Origin: Terriglobia bacterium
Lineage (GTDB): Bacteria > Acidobacteriota > Terriglobia > Versatilivoradales > Versatilivoraceae
Assembly (NCBI GenBank): GCA_951813285.1
Contig: OX638355.1
Location: 2,933,136 to 2,997,135, forward strand
Direction: 5' to 3'
DNA: 64,000 nucleotides
The position numbers and the translations under genes are program-made. How positions within the stretch are numbered: the stretch's first letter is position 1; every line of letters starts with the position of its first letter. Under the pieces are notes generated by a model, which was not told the origin of the DNA, searched no databases, and was given only the letters and a program-made list of their open reading frames with translations. Below are positions 28,316 through 36,809 of the stretch, piece by piece.

Positions 28316-28462
28316 CTTGCCCGAAACAACAGAAAAAAGAGTTATCCACGAAGGGCCACGAAGAACGACGAAGGGCCACTAAGGCATTGTGGCTAACCGC
28401 GACGGGATGCCAAGGTCGCGAAAGTGATGATCGATTTCCGATTGTTTCACTCTCCTATGATC
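28316..28462 (+). repeat. Dispersed 'cacgaagg' repeat module, copy 1
   Basis: The module of about 147 bases starts cttgcccgaaacaa, runs through atccacgaagggccacgaag and cgcgacgggat, and ends at the shared tatgatc junction. Close copies: 43049-43170, 44121-44270 and, inverted, 53449-53608. Further degenerate remnants lie at 10776-11117, 24045-24070, 26066-26220 and 58290-58500. It is non-coding and sits directly after the glycosyltransferase stop. Confidence 0.85.
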
Positions 28463-29737
28463 CGCCCGGCAGGGCGGGGGCTGGGCACGCGGACAAACGG
28501 GAGTTTTCCAGAAGGCGACCGTCGGCTTTCAGAGAATTCGCCCGCCGGATGCCCTCCATCGCACCATCGGGGCGACCCACCCGGGAGCGCGGGCGTCTCG
28601 CCCGCACAGGACTTGGCACCATTGTAACGATCCCCACAATGGCGGGTTTGGTGCACTGTGCGAGGAAGTGGCGCTGAATCGCAGGCTGTTTGCACGAATA
28701 AGGTTGCGGGCGGGACGCCCGCGCTCCCGGGTGGGCATTCTCCCCTGACGCCGTGACACCTACGTCACAATATTGCAGAAGCACCCGGGCGCCGCTCGTC
28801 ATTGAAGGAGCTCCATCCCTATTCGTCCCCGTTCGTGTTCACTGGCGGTTCGCCTTTATTGGCGGTCGGCTGTTTCTCCCCTGTATGATCTGCCCGGCAG
28901 GGCGGGGGCTGGGCACGCGGACAAACGGGAGTTTTCCAGAAGGCGACCGGCGGCTTTCAGAGAATTCGCCCGCCGGATGCCCTCCATCGCACCATCGGGG
29001 CGCCCACCCGGGAGCGCGGGCGTCTCGCCCGCACAGGACTTGGCACCATTGTAACGATCCCCACAATGGCGGGTTTGGTGCACTGTGCGAGGAAGTGGCG
29101 CTGAATCGCAGGCTGTTTGCACGAATAAGGTTGCGGGCGGGACGCCCGCGCTCCCGGGTGGGCATTCTCCCCTGACGCCGTGACACCTACGTCACAATAT
29201 TGCAGAAGCACCCGGGCGCCGCTCGTCATTGAAGGAGCTCGATCCCTATTCGTCCCCGTTCGTGTTCACTGGCGGTTCGCCTTTTTTGGCGGTCGGCTGT
29301 TTCTCCCCTGTATGATCTGCCCGGCAGGGCGGGGGCTGGGCTCGCGGACAAACGGGAGTTTTCCAGAAGGCGACCGGCGGCTTTCAGAGAATTCGCCCGC
29401 CGGATGCCCTCCATCGCACCATCGGGGCGCCCACCCGGGAGCGCGGGCGTCTCGCCCGCACAGGACTTGGCACCATTGTAACGATCCCCACAATGGCGGG
29501 TTTGGTGCACTGTGCGAGGAAGTGGCGCTGAATCGCAGGCTGTTTGCACGAATAAGGTTGCGGGCGGGACGCCCGCGCTCCCGGGTGGGCATTCTCCCCT
29601 GACGCCGTGACACCTACGTCACAATATTGCAGAAGCACCCGGGCGCCGCTCGTCATTGAAGGAGTTCCATCCCTATTCGTCCCCGTTCGTGTTCACTGGC
29701 GGTTCGCCTTTTTTGGCGGTCGGCTGTTTCTCCCCTG
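28456..29737 (+). repeat. Three tandem copies of a 427-bp unit
   Basis: Unit starts (tatgatc) fall at 28456, 28884, 29311 and 29738, giving periods of 428, 427 and 427 bases. The fourth start belongs to the next module. The units differ by only a few bases, so the duplication is recent or homogenised. Each unit holds the junction, a gap, the 156-bp foldback element, and a tail ending cggctgtttctcccctg. A diverged single copy is at 43706-44093. Open frames crossing the array on both strands are a by-product of GC content, and no protein is supported. Confidence 0.92.
28578..28733 (+). repeat. Foldback (MITE-like) element, 156 bp
   Basis: Near-perfect 28-base terminal inverted repeats (cacccgggagcgcgggcgtc at the left end; its complement at the right) flank about 100 bases. 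Identical-length copies are at 29005-29160 and 29432-29587, a 146-base copy at 43792-43937, and fragments at 21198-21265 and 37708-37737. No reading frame is convincing. The size and structure suggest a non-autonomous mobile or hairpin element. Confidence 0.75.
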
Positions 29738-29825
29738 TATGATCTGCGCGGCAGGGCCGGGGGCCGGGCTTGCCTGATCCCCGAATACAATCCAAAAAAC
29801 CCTTGGCCGGGCCCGGGGCGAGATC

Positions 29826-31097
29826 ATGAAAAACCACGGCAGCCTTACCTCTCTGATCGTTTTGGTGGCCATCGGATTGATCCTTGGATCGCTGCTTCGG
29901 CTGCAGCCGATTTCCAGCGCCAACGACAAGTCCCGCTGGAGCACGGTCTGGAGCCTGAACACCGGGCAGGGCTACGTCATTGACGAGACTCCCTTCCCGA
30001 CCATCGACAAGGTCAAGCGCGGGGACCACTTCTATTCCAGCAAGCCGGCTCTGCTGCCGACTCTGATCGCGGGCCTGGTCTGGGCCATCGGCCTAGTGAC
30101 GGGAATGACCCTTCCCGACCATCAGGACTTCATCGTGCGGTTTGTGCTGGTCCTGATCAATCTCATCCCCTTTGCCGGGCTGCTGGTGCTCTACTCCCGC
30201 CTGCTTCAAAGGCTGGGCTTCGACACCTCCACGATCCACTACTGTCTCTGCGCCGCCGGCCTGGGCACCTATCTGACCGCCTACAGCGTAACGCTCAACA
30301 ACCATACCCAGGCGGCCATCGCCACCTTCTTCGCGCTCTACTGTTTCATTCGCATTGCCTATGAAGGGCAGAGAGAGTGGAAGTACTTTGCAATCTGCGG
30401 CTTGTGCTGCGCCTGGGCCGTGGCCAACGAGATGCCGGCCATGCCTTTGGCCCTGGTCCTGATGGGATGGCTGTTTCGGACCTGTCCCAGAGCCACGGCT
30501 GCCTGGTTTCTGCCGCCCGCAGTCCTGCTGGGCGCCGCCTTCCTGTTTACCCTCTACCTGTCGACCGGCGGGTTGCTCCCTTACTACCTGTACGTTGATT
30601 CGCCGCTCTACCACTACGAGGACAGCTATTGGAACCAACCCAAAGGAATCGACGCCGCCGACGATTCCAAGTGGTTCTACCTGTTCAACCTGATCCTGGG
30701 TCACCACGGCGTGCTGAGCCTGACCCCGGTGTTCATCCTCTCCTTCGTGGGATTCTTCGTCAAAGACAGGTTGCAGGGAATTTACCGGTTGGGAGGGGCG
30801 CTGACCGCCGCCATGGTGGTCGTTTACACGCTGCACACCAACAACTATGGGGGGAACTGCCAGGGTGCGCGCTGGCTCTTCTGGTTGATCCCCTTCTGGC
30901 TGCTCAGCCTGCCCGCGGTCGTCCGACAGGTTATGCCCGTCCGTCGCTACAGGTGGATTGCCTACATGCTGCTGATCGTTTCGCTCGCTTCGGTCGGATT
31001 TGCCATGAGCGGGCACAAGGAGATCGGCCGCCCGGGCCCCTGGAGCTCCTCCTGGCTGCACCTGGCCATGCGCTCGGCGGGATGGATCGATTACTGA
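29826..31097 (+). CDS. Polytopic membrane protein of unknown function
   Basis: The 423 residues hold about ten hydrophobic helices. A signal-like first helix is followed by a periplasmic-type loop (residues 30-65), then clusters of helices and a large aromatic loop at about 245-285 (YYLYVDSPLYHYED). The general form resembles GT-C glycosyltransferases or their relatives that use lipid-linked sugars, but the usual acidic motif was not identified. It may belong with the two upstream glycan genes although a repeat array separates them. Confidence 0.65.
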   Translation: MKNHGSLTSLIVLVAIGLILGSLLRLQPISSANDKSRWSTVWSLNTGQGYVIDETPFPTIDKVKRGDHFYSSKPALLPTLIAGLVWAIGLVTGMTLPDHQDFIVRFVLVLINLIPFAGLLVLYSRLLQRLGFDTSTIHYCLCAAGLGTYLTAYSVTLNNHTQAAIATFFALYCFIRIAYEGQREWKYFAICGLCCAWAVANEMPAMPLALVLMGWLFRTCPRATAAWFLPPAVLLGAAFLFTLYLSTGGLLPYYLYVDSPLYHYEDSYWNQPKGIDAADDSKWFYLFNLILGHHGVLSLTPVFILSFVGFFVKDRLQGIYRLGGALTAAMVVVYTLHTNNYGGNCQGARWLFWLIPFWLLSLPAVVRQVMPVRRYRWIAYMLLIVSLASVGFAMSGHKEIGRPGPWSSSWLHLAMRSAGWIDY

Positions 31098-31152
31098 GGA
31101 CGAACTCGGGCGGCTCCCATTCCGGGAGCCGCATTGACGTGATTGAAAAATT

Positions 31153-31230
31153 TGGCGTCCCGTAGGGGATTTGAACCCCTGTTGCCGCCGTGAAAGGGCG
31201 GTGTCCTAGGCCAGACTAGACGAACGGGAC
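31153..31230 (-). tRNA. tRNA-Glu (anticodon UUC)
   Basis: The minus strand reads GTCCCGT at the acceptor start, anticodon loop ctTTCac and ends ACGGGACGCCA with CCA encoded. The 78-base gene has normal T-arm sequence (GGTTCAAATCC). Confidence 0.95.
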
Positions 31231-31335
31231 TCGGAGACGGGATCGGCAGGCAGCCCGTGCGGCGGTCGGGCCGGCTGCAGGGTTCGGTCAACGGTTGGGT
31301 CTGGTGTTCTGTCTCAGAAATCCGAGACAGAACAC

Positions 31336-31411
31336 TGGTGAGCCGTGCTGGGCTCGAACCAGCGACCCTCTCCTTAAAAGGGAGATGCTCTACCAACTGA
31401 GCTAACGGCCC
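31336..31411 (-). tRNA. tRNA-Lys (anticodon UUU)
   Basis: The minus strand reads GGGCCGTTAGCTCAG, loop ctTTTaa, T-arm GGTTCGAGCCC and ends with an encoded CCA. It pairs with the Glu tRNA upstream on the same strand. Confidence 0.95.
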
Positions 31412-31617
31412 GCGCAAAAGCTGAGCTATCTTAGAAGCAACTCACAGGACTGTCAAGGTCCGGTTCGGGTCGGGTTCGGGTCCGGCTGAGGATGGTCGGA
31501 GCTGGCGGCGTCCACCAGCTATTTCCCGTTCCGGAGCGGCCCGGTGGGTTCCTTGACTTCGGGTATCATCCATTGTATATTCCAGTCCGTTTTGAGCCCG
31601 GGTGGCCGGGCTGTTAC

Positions 31618-31693
31618 GGGCGGTTAGCTCAGCTGGGAGAGCACATCCCTTACAAGGATGGGGTCACTGGTTCGAGCCCAGTACCGCCCACCA
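31618..31693 (+). tRNA. tRNA-Val (anticodon UAC)
   Basis: The sequence GGGCGGTTAGCTCAGCTGGG, anticodon loop ctTACaa, T-arm GGTTCGAGCCC and encoded CCA give a canonical 76-base cloverleaf. Confidence 0.95.
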
Positions 31694-31713
31694 GGGTGAA
31701 CCTTCATTTCCGC

Positions 31714-31790
31714 GGGGTCGTAGTTCAGTTGGTTAGAACGCTGGCCTGTCACGTCAGAGGTCGCGGGTTCGAGTCCCGTCGGCCCCGCCA
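31714..31790 (+). tRNA. tRNA-Asp (anticodon GUC)
   Basis: The sequence GGGGTCGTAGTTCAGTTGG, anticodon loop ctGTCac, T-arm GGTTCGAGTCC and encoded CCA form a canonical 77-base tRNA. It lies 13 bases before the first DUF507 gene. Confidence 0.95.
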
Positions 31791-31802
31791 TCTAGCGCGC
31801 CT

Positions 31803-32081
31803 ATGGGGCTGCAAAGGGAATATGTCCGCTACCTCTCGCACCGGGTGGTGGATGAGTTGATCAAACGGGAAATGATCGAGATTCCCGTGCAATCCCCTCT
31901 GCGGGATCAGGTGCTGGCGGTGATGGACGAAGAACTGGGTGTGGAGGATCGCATCAACGAGGAAGCCAGAAACCTGCTGCAGCAGTACGCGGAATACATG
32001 CGACAAACCGGCGTGTCCTATCATGAGATTTTCAAGATGGTGAAGAACCGGTTGGTCAAGGAAAAGAAGGTGATTCTGTAA
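31803..32081 (+). CDS. DUF507 family protein, first of a pair
   Basis: 92 residues, acidic and helical, matching the DUF507 family: a start like RLSRDKIxxLAHRVVDEL (here REYVRYLSHRVVDELIKREMIE), VMDEE in the middle and a conserved MVKNRLVKEKKV tail. Function is unknown. The family is restricted to acidobacteria, deltaproteobacteria, Aquificae and relatives. It follows the Asp tRNA by 13 bases and precedes a paralogue by 6, so the tRNAs and both genes may share a transcript. Confidence 0.85.
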   Translation: MGLQREYVRYLSHRVVDELIKREMIEIPVQSPLRDQVLAVMDEELGVEDRINEEARNLLQQYAEYMRQTGVSYHEIFKMVKNRLVKEKKVIL

Positions 32082-32087
32082 GCCGCC

Positions 32088-32357
32088 ATGCGCCTGAGCC
32101 GCGACAAGATCAACAAGCTGGCTCATGTGGTGACGGATGAGCTTGTGACTCGCGACGAAGTGGAATTCGTCGAGGACCGAAATACCATTCGATTGGAAAT
32201 CGTGAGGATTCTGAACGAAGAGATGAAGAAGGAGGAGGGCCTGGACCAGGAGGCCAGAAGGAAGATCGAATCCCAGAAAAAGACGGTTCCGGAAGGCAGC
32301 CTGGAGTGGGACATCCTCTACCGCAAATATTACGCGGAGGAGTTGAAGAAGCTGTAG
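32088..32357 (+). CDS. DUF507 family protein, second of a pair
   Basis: 89 residues with the same fold as its neighbour (MRLSRDKINKLAHVVTDEL, EVEFVEDRN, ILNEEMKKEEGLDQEARRK). The tail is longer and differs (SLEWDILYRKYYAEELKKL), so the pair has probably diverged in role, perhaps as a heterodimer. The function is unknown. A strong terminator follows. Confidence 0.85.
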   Translation: MRLSRDKINKLAHVVTDELVTRDEVEFVEDRNTIRLEIVRILNEEMKKEEGLDQEARRKIESQKKTVPEGSLEWDILYRKYYAEELKKL

Positions 32358-32386
32358 CCCGATTCGATCCCAGTCGAATCTTCAAA

Positions 32387-32425
32387 CAAAAAAAGCCAGC
32401 GAGCCGAAAGGTCGCTGGCTTTTTT
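32387..32425. terminator. Bidirectional rho-independent terminator
   Basis: An 8-bp stem (GCCAGCGA at 32395-32402 with TCGCTGGC at 32412-32419) is flanked by an A tract on the left and a T tract on the right. It can end the DUF507 transcript and the convergent M48 protease transcript. Confidence 0.93.
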
Positions 32426-32447
32426 GCTTGGCGTTTCCGCTGAAACC

Positions 32448-33461
32448 CTACTTCCTGCGTTTGAGGGTGGGGCGCTCCTCGTCGTCCGCCGGGTCGTCGG
32501 AGACTTCCTCCACCTCTCCGCTGGTGCGCCGCTTCAGAGACGGGCGGTTGGATTTTTCACCCTTCTTGGGGCGGCTGGCATTCTCCAGGGCCAGGAGCTT
32601 GGACTTGATCCGGTCGAACTCCGAGGTGTTGATGACGTACTGCTCCCGCTCCGGTAGAACGCCGGCGATGTTGTTCTGGGTTTTGACAATTCGATCGCCG
32701 GTCGGGGGGTGGGTGCGAAATGCCTTGGCCAGCTTGCCCGGCTTCTTTTTCTCCAGGGACTGAATCTTCTCGAAGAAGGAAACCGAAGAGGTCGGATCGT
32801 ACCCGGTCTTGTACAGATACTGCAGCCCCAGAAAATCGGCTTCGGTTTCGGCTTTCCGGCTGAAATGCAGGAACTGCAGGGGGATCAGGAATCCGGCGGC
32901 CTGGTAGAGGCCGTAACCGAGGGCGCCCCCCATGAAGATCAGGGGCAGCATGGCGTAGTTGGCGATCTGGCCCTTGGTGGCCTGCTCGGTCCCGTGGCGG
33001 GCGGTGACGTGGGCTATTTCGTGGGCCATCACGCCGGCCAACTCCGATTCCGAGTCCGCCGAGGTGATCAGCCCGGCGTTGACGTAGAAGAATCCGCCCG
33101 GCAGAGCGAAGGCATTGACCTGGTCCGAATCCACCACCTTGATGGTGAACGGCACCTTGGAGTCGGAATTCCGAACCAGGTTCTGGCCGACCCGGTTCAC
33201 GTACTCGTTGATTTCCAGGTCGGTGACCAGCTTGACCTGCTGCTCGATCTGCATGGACAGGCGCTTGCCCAGGGCGATCTCCCGCTCGATCGAATAGAAG
33301 TTCAAGCTGCGTTTGTTGATTTTCCGGTTGCCGACGTTCTCCACGTCCGCATTCTTTTTTCTCTTTTTTTGCTTCTGTCCCGCCAGAAGTGGGCTATGGA
33401 TCCAGAATCCGAGAAATGCCGCCAAGGTCATGGCCAATAACTGCCTGAGCCTACGTTTCAT
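32448..33461 (-). CDS. M48 family zinc metalloprotease (exported)
   Basis: The start at 33461 follows GAGGAG and gives 337 residues. A signal peptide (LLAMTLAAFLGFW) is followed by a basic stretch, then the M48 domain: zinc motif HEIAH at 147-151 and the third ligand in RKAETEADFLG near 205. A C-terminal tail rich in K, R, E and D follows. Such periplasmic M48 proteases (BepA-like) check outer membrane protein assembly. The BepA TPR domain is missing here, so the role is only similar. The gene converges on the DUF507 pair. Confidence 0.88.
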   Translation of the reverse strand: MKRRLRQLLAMTLAAFLGFWIHSPLLAGQKQKKRKKNADVENVGNRKINKRSLNFYSIEREIALGKRLSMQIEQQVKLVTDLEINEYVNRVGQNLVRNSDSKVPFTIKVVDSDQVNAFALPGGFFYVNAGLITSADSESELAGVMAHEIAHVTARHGTEQATKGQIANYAMLPLIFMGGALGYGLYQAAGFLIPLQFLHFSRKAETEADFLGLQYLYKTGYDPTSSVSFFEKIQSLEKKKPGKLAKAFRTHPPTGDRIVKTQNNIAGVLPEREQYVINTSEFDRIKSKLLALENASRPKKGEKSNRPSLKRRTSGEVEEVSDDPADDEERPTLKRRK

Positions 33462-33571
33462 CGAACTCGCTCCTCTCTTGGCCATCACCCTCGATGACCA
33501 ATCCCGGTGAACCTGCGACCAACCCTATTTTAACACCAATACAGCCCCTTGTCAGGTTTCCGCCATGGAAA

Positions 33572-34237
33572 TCAGTGGAGGCCTTGAGGTGCGGATTTGT
33601 GGGATGCAGGCCTGGGGGGATCGGAACTTGGGGCGGCGTCAGTCTGTTCCACCGGGCTGTCCCCGGAGGCCTGCTTCCAGGTGTAGACAATGCGGTGGAC
33701 GACGGTCAGATTGCTCATGACGGCCATGACCCACAGGACAGGAGCCATCTTGTTGAACAGAGCGCCGATGATGATCAGGACCAGCCGCTCCGGCCGCTCC
33801 ATGAATCCGACCTTGCAGAGCGGGATCAGGGACTCTGCCCGGGCGCGGGTGTAGCTGGTCATGACTGCGCCCATCATGACGACGCCGGCCAGCACAAGAT
33901 AAGTCATTTCTTCAATGCGGGCGTAGTGAATCAGCAATCCGAGGAAGAGAGCCATGTCGGAGTACCGATCCAGGACCGAGTCGAAGAAGGCGCCGAACTT
34001 GGTGACTTTGTTGGTTATCCGAGCCAGCCGGCCGTCCAGCATGTCGAAGACGCCCGAGAATATGATGACGATCCCGGCATCGAAGAATCTCCCCTCGGCC
34101 AGATAATAGGCAGCCAGCAGAGTGATCAGAAATCCGACAAAAGTGAGCAGGTTGGGATTGACTCCCAACAGAGAAATTCCCCTGACCATGAGGTTGAGGA
34201 TGGCTCTGCATATCCTGCCGATGGTTTGGCTCAGCAT
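33572..34237 (-). CDS. CDP-alcohol phosphatidyltransferase family membrane protein
   Basis: 221 residues, about six membrane helices and the diagnostic motif D-G-x2-A-R-x8-G-x3-D-x3-D, seen as DMLDGRLARITNKVTKFGAF followed by the last aspartates. The enzyme joins a CDP-activated alcohol and a phosphate-containing acceptor in phospholipid synthesis. The acceptor (inositol phosphate, glycerol phosphate or other) cannot be told. It begins 6 bases after greA and is probably co-transcribed with it. Confidence 0.88.
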   Translation of the reverse strand: MLSQTIGRICRAILNLMVRGISLLGVNPNLLTFVGFLITLLAAYYLAEGRFFDAGIVIIFSGVFDMLDGRLARITNKVTKFGAFFDSVLDRYSDMALFLGLLIHYARIEEMTYLVLAGVVMMGAVMTSYTRARAESLIPLCKVGFMERPERLVLIIIGALFNKMAPVLWVMAVMSNLTVVHRIVYTWKQASGDSPVEQTDAAPSSDPPRPASHKSAPQGLH

Positions 34238-34243
34238 GGCCGG

Positions 34244-34726
34244 CTATTTGGTGTCCCCTGATTGATCGTGAATGGTGGTCAGGCTCAAGATCTCGAACTC
34301 CTTGATCCCGCCCGGCGTGTTTACCTTGGCCGTGTCCCCCTCTCTCTTGTTCAGCAGGCCTCGGCCGATGGGGGAGGAAGTCGAAATCAAGCCGTTTTGA
34401 ATGTCCGACTCTTCGGCTGAAACCAGCTTGTAGGTGATCTCGACATTTTTCCGAATGTCATAGAGGACAACGGTGGACCCATAGGAGGCCCGATCCCTGG
34501 GTATCCTGTCGAAGTTGATCATGGCCACGTCGGCCAATCTCTTGCCTAGTTGAGCCAATTTGGCGTTGAGAATCTCTTGCCGCTGCTTGGCCGACTGGTA
34601 TTCGGCATTTTCGCTCAGGTCCCCCAGCGCGATGGCTTTCTTCAACTCCTTGGGGAGTTCCTTGGTCAACTCGTGCTGAATCAGACGAATTTCTTCTTCC
34701 AGCTTCCTCTTGATGTCGATGGTCAT
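34244..34726 (-). CDS. greA: Transcription elongation factor GreA
   Basis: 160 residues with the N-terminal coiled coil containing LSENAEY, the acidic tip that enters RNA polymerase, and the C-terminal FKBP-like domain (SPIGRGLLNKREGD). It cleaves backtracked transcripts. The start is the ATG at 34726 (MTIDIKRK). The frame opens 11 codons earlier, but those residues are not typical. Confidence 0.95.
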   Translation of the reverse strand: MTIDIKRKLEEEIRLIQHELTKELPKELKKAIALGDLSENAEYQSAKQRQEILNAKLAQLGKRLADVAMINFDRIPRDRASYGSTVVLYDIRKNVEITYKLVSAEESDIQNGLISTSSPIGRGLLNKREGDTAKVNTPGGIKEFEILSLTTIHDQSGDTK

Positions 34727-34899
34727 GGGAGTTGTTTTCTGGCCTCGGAAAGTCGCCAATAATAGTTCTAATCGACTGAAAAGTCAAAACATGTCCATCT
34801 GAAGACTCCGCTGTTGCTCCAGGCTGCCGGCGCCGGCTGAAAGGCCCGCGAAGGTCGCGAGCCCCTCAATTGTCAAGCCGACAAAACGCGGCCCCGGCT

Positions 34900-35973
34900 T
34901 TACCACAGGCTCAACTTGATGCGGAGATACTTCTTGGGATTGACTCGAACGTCGTGGATGAACTTCACCAGCTCGGCTGAAGCCTCGTCGAGGTTGGCGT
35001 AAAGAGAAGGATCTTTCAGGAGCTTGGAAACGGTGCCGTCGCCCCGGCTCATCTTGTCGGCGACATCGGTGAATTTCTTCATGCTCTGGTTGAATTCACG
35101 GTAGAGCGTTTCATCCGTGGACAACAGCCCGAGCAATCCTTCTCCATCCTCGATTCTCTTGACCACCGTTTCGATCCTGGCCAGCATGCGTTCGGTCCGA
35201 TCGTGGAGCGCGGGATCGTTGACGATCTTTCCCAGGGTCCCCTCTCCCGATTCCACCTTGGTCACCACGTTCTGTCCCTGTTGAAGCATCTTCTGCAGTT
35301 CCTCGTAGAGCCGGGGATCCGAGACGAGTCGGCCGACAGTCCCCTCGCCGGCCGAGATCTGTCTGACCAGGCTCTTCAGTTCCTCCGATGTTCCGGTGAG
35401 GTTGTTGAAAATGGCGGGGTCGTTGATCAGCTTTCCCAGGGTTCCTTCCTGAACATTGATCTTGCCGGCGATTCCGGTGACTTTTTGGACCAGGTCGCCG
35501 ACATTGGCCATCAGGTCGTTGGTTCCCTGAATGATCCTCTTGATGTCGGGCGGAGAGGAGCCGTCGATCTCGCCACCGTCCGAAACCGCGGGCTCGGATT
35601 GCGATCCGCGCGAAATCTCGATGTACTTGTCCCCCAGAAGGCCGATGGAACCCAGAGTGGCTTGCGAGTCCCGGCGAATGGACTGCTGAAAGACCCGATC
35701 GATTTTCATGACGACCTCGACGGCCCGGGTGGGATCGTCCGAGCGGGAGACCCGGACCTCGTCCACGCTGCCCACCTCAACCCCCGCCAACCAGATCAAG
35801 GATCCCCTGCGCAGGCCGGAGGCGTTTTCAAGATGAGTCTTGACGGTGTATTTGGGCGTGAAAAGCCCCCGTCCGCCGCTGACCAGGACCAGGGCGGCTG
35901 CCAGGATCACAAAACCCGAAATGGCCACAATACCGACACGCAGTTCTTTCCAAGCCATTGATTGTCGAGCCAT
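34900..35973 (-). CDS. mlaD: MCE-domain lipid transport protein MlaD
   Basis: GAGGAGG precedes the ATG at 35973, giving 357 residues. One N-terminal membrane helix (VGIVAISGFVILAAALVLVS), an MCE domain (residues about 35-120, LRRGSLIWLAGVEVGSV and LGDKYIEI), and a long helical C-terminus follow. The last part contains five or so repeats like GTLGKLINDPAIF and GTVGRLVSDPRLY. It should form the periplasmic ring that receives phospholipid in the Mla pathway. It is the last gene of the mlaEFD operon. Confidence 0.92.
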   Translation of the reverse strand: MARQSMAWKELRVGIVAISGFVILAAALVLVSGGRGLFTPKYTVKTHLENASGLRRGSLIWLAGVEVGSVDEVRVSRSDDPTRAVEVVMKIDRVFQQSIRRDSQATLGSIGLLGDKYIEISRGSQSEPAVSDGGEIDGSSPPDIKRIIQGTNDLMANVGDLVQKVTGIAGKINVQEGTLGKLINDPAIFNNLTGTSEELKSLVRQISAGEGTVGRLVSDPRLYEELQKMLQQGQNVVTKVESGEGTLGKIVNDPALHDRTERMLARIETVVKRIEDGEGLLGLLSTDETLYREFNQSMKKFTDVADKMSRGDGTVSKLLKDPSLYANLDEASAELVKFIHDVRVNPKKYLRIKLSLW

Positions 35974-35984
35974 GGTACCTCCTC

Positions 35985-36809
35985 TCAAATAAGGAATCTC
36001 CGAATGTATGGATCGCGGCTGTGCCTCAGCGCTTTGTCCGTTCCTTGGAAAATGATTCCGCCGTCCTTCAGCATGATGAAGTGGGTATTGATTCGACCGG
36101 GATCGGTAAACTCCCGGTGGACGACCCAACGACCATTTTCCTGGATAAAGCGTTCATTGGCCAGCGTATAGGCATCGTTCAAGCGATGGGTGACGAAGAT
36201 CGAGCTGACATCCTCCAGATCTCTCAACTTGATGACCAGTTCGTTGATGGTTCGGGCTGTGATGGGGTCCAATCCGGCTGTGGGCTCATCGTACAGCATG
36301 ATGTTGGGGGTCCCCACCAATGCCCGGGCGATGGCCGCCCGCCGGCGCATGCCGCCTGATAGTTCCGAGGGCATCTTGTCTATGGAGCCTTCCAGATTTA
36401 CGAATCCCAGGGTCTTCCTTACGACCTCCAGTACCTTGTCCTCTTCCAGTTCGCCCTGCTCGTAGAGTCGAAAACCGACATTTTCCGCCACGGAGAGAGA
36501 GTCGAACAGCGCCCCCTCCTGGAACACCATGCCGATGCGCTTGCGGACATCCATCAGCGGTCTTTCGCCAAAGCGGGTGATGTTCCGGCCTTCCACCCAG
36601 ATTTCACCCTCGTCTGCCTGAACCAGGCCGATAATCAACTTGAGAATGGTGGATTTGCCCGAGCCGCTGCCTCCCAGGATGATCTTGGTTTCCCCGCGCT
36701 CTACGGAGAAGGAAATATCCTTCAACACCGGGGTGTCGTCGTAGTACTTGGTGACGTGCTTCAGCTCTATGGCCGGAGCTTCATCCGAATGGGCGTGGTG
36801 GTTGTTCAT
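35985..36809 (-). CDS. mlaF: Mla ABC transporter ATPase
   Basis: 274 residues with Walker A GGSGSGKS, the signature LSGGMRRR and Walker B LYDEPTAGLD. It energises phospholipid movement through MlaE. The ATG at 36809 overlaps the stop of mlaE by one base (TGATG), so translation is coupled. A larger frame extends upstream but only across mlaE in another frame. MlaD follows 11 bases after its stop. Confidence 0.94.
   Translation of the reverse strand: MNNHHAHSDEAPAIELKHVTKYYDDTPVLKDISFSVERGETKIILGGSGSGKSTILKLIIGLVQADEGEIWVEGRNITRFGERPLMDVRKRIGMVFQEGALFDSLSVAENVGFRLYEQGELEEDKVLEVVRKTLGFVNLEGSIDKMPSELSGGMRRRAAIARALVGTPNIMLYDEPTAGLDPITARTINELVIKLRDLEDVSSIFVTHRLNDAYTLANERFIQENGRWVVHREFTDPGRINTHFIMLKDGGIIFQGTDKALRHSRDPYIRRFLI

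Noticed and set aside
28753-29175. Repeated 140-residue frame in the 427-bp units
   Set aside because: Frames recur because the units are near-identical, several frames on both strands are equally open, and the inner part is a foldback element.
31091-31417. Small minus-strand protein (LAQLVEHLPFKERVAGSSPAR type)
   Set aside because: This is the usual false translation of tRNA genes. The stretch holds tRNA-Glu and tRNA-Lys.
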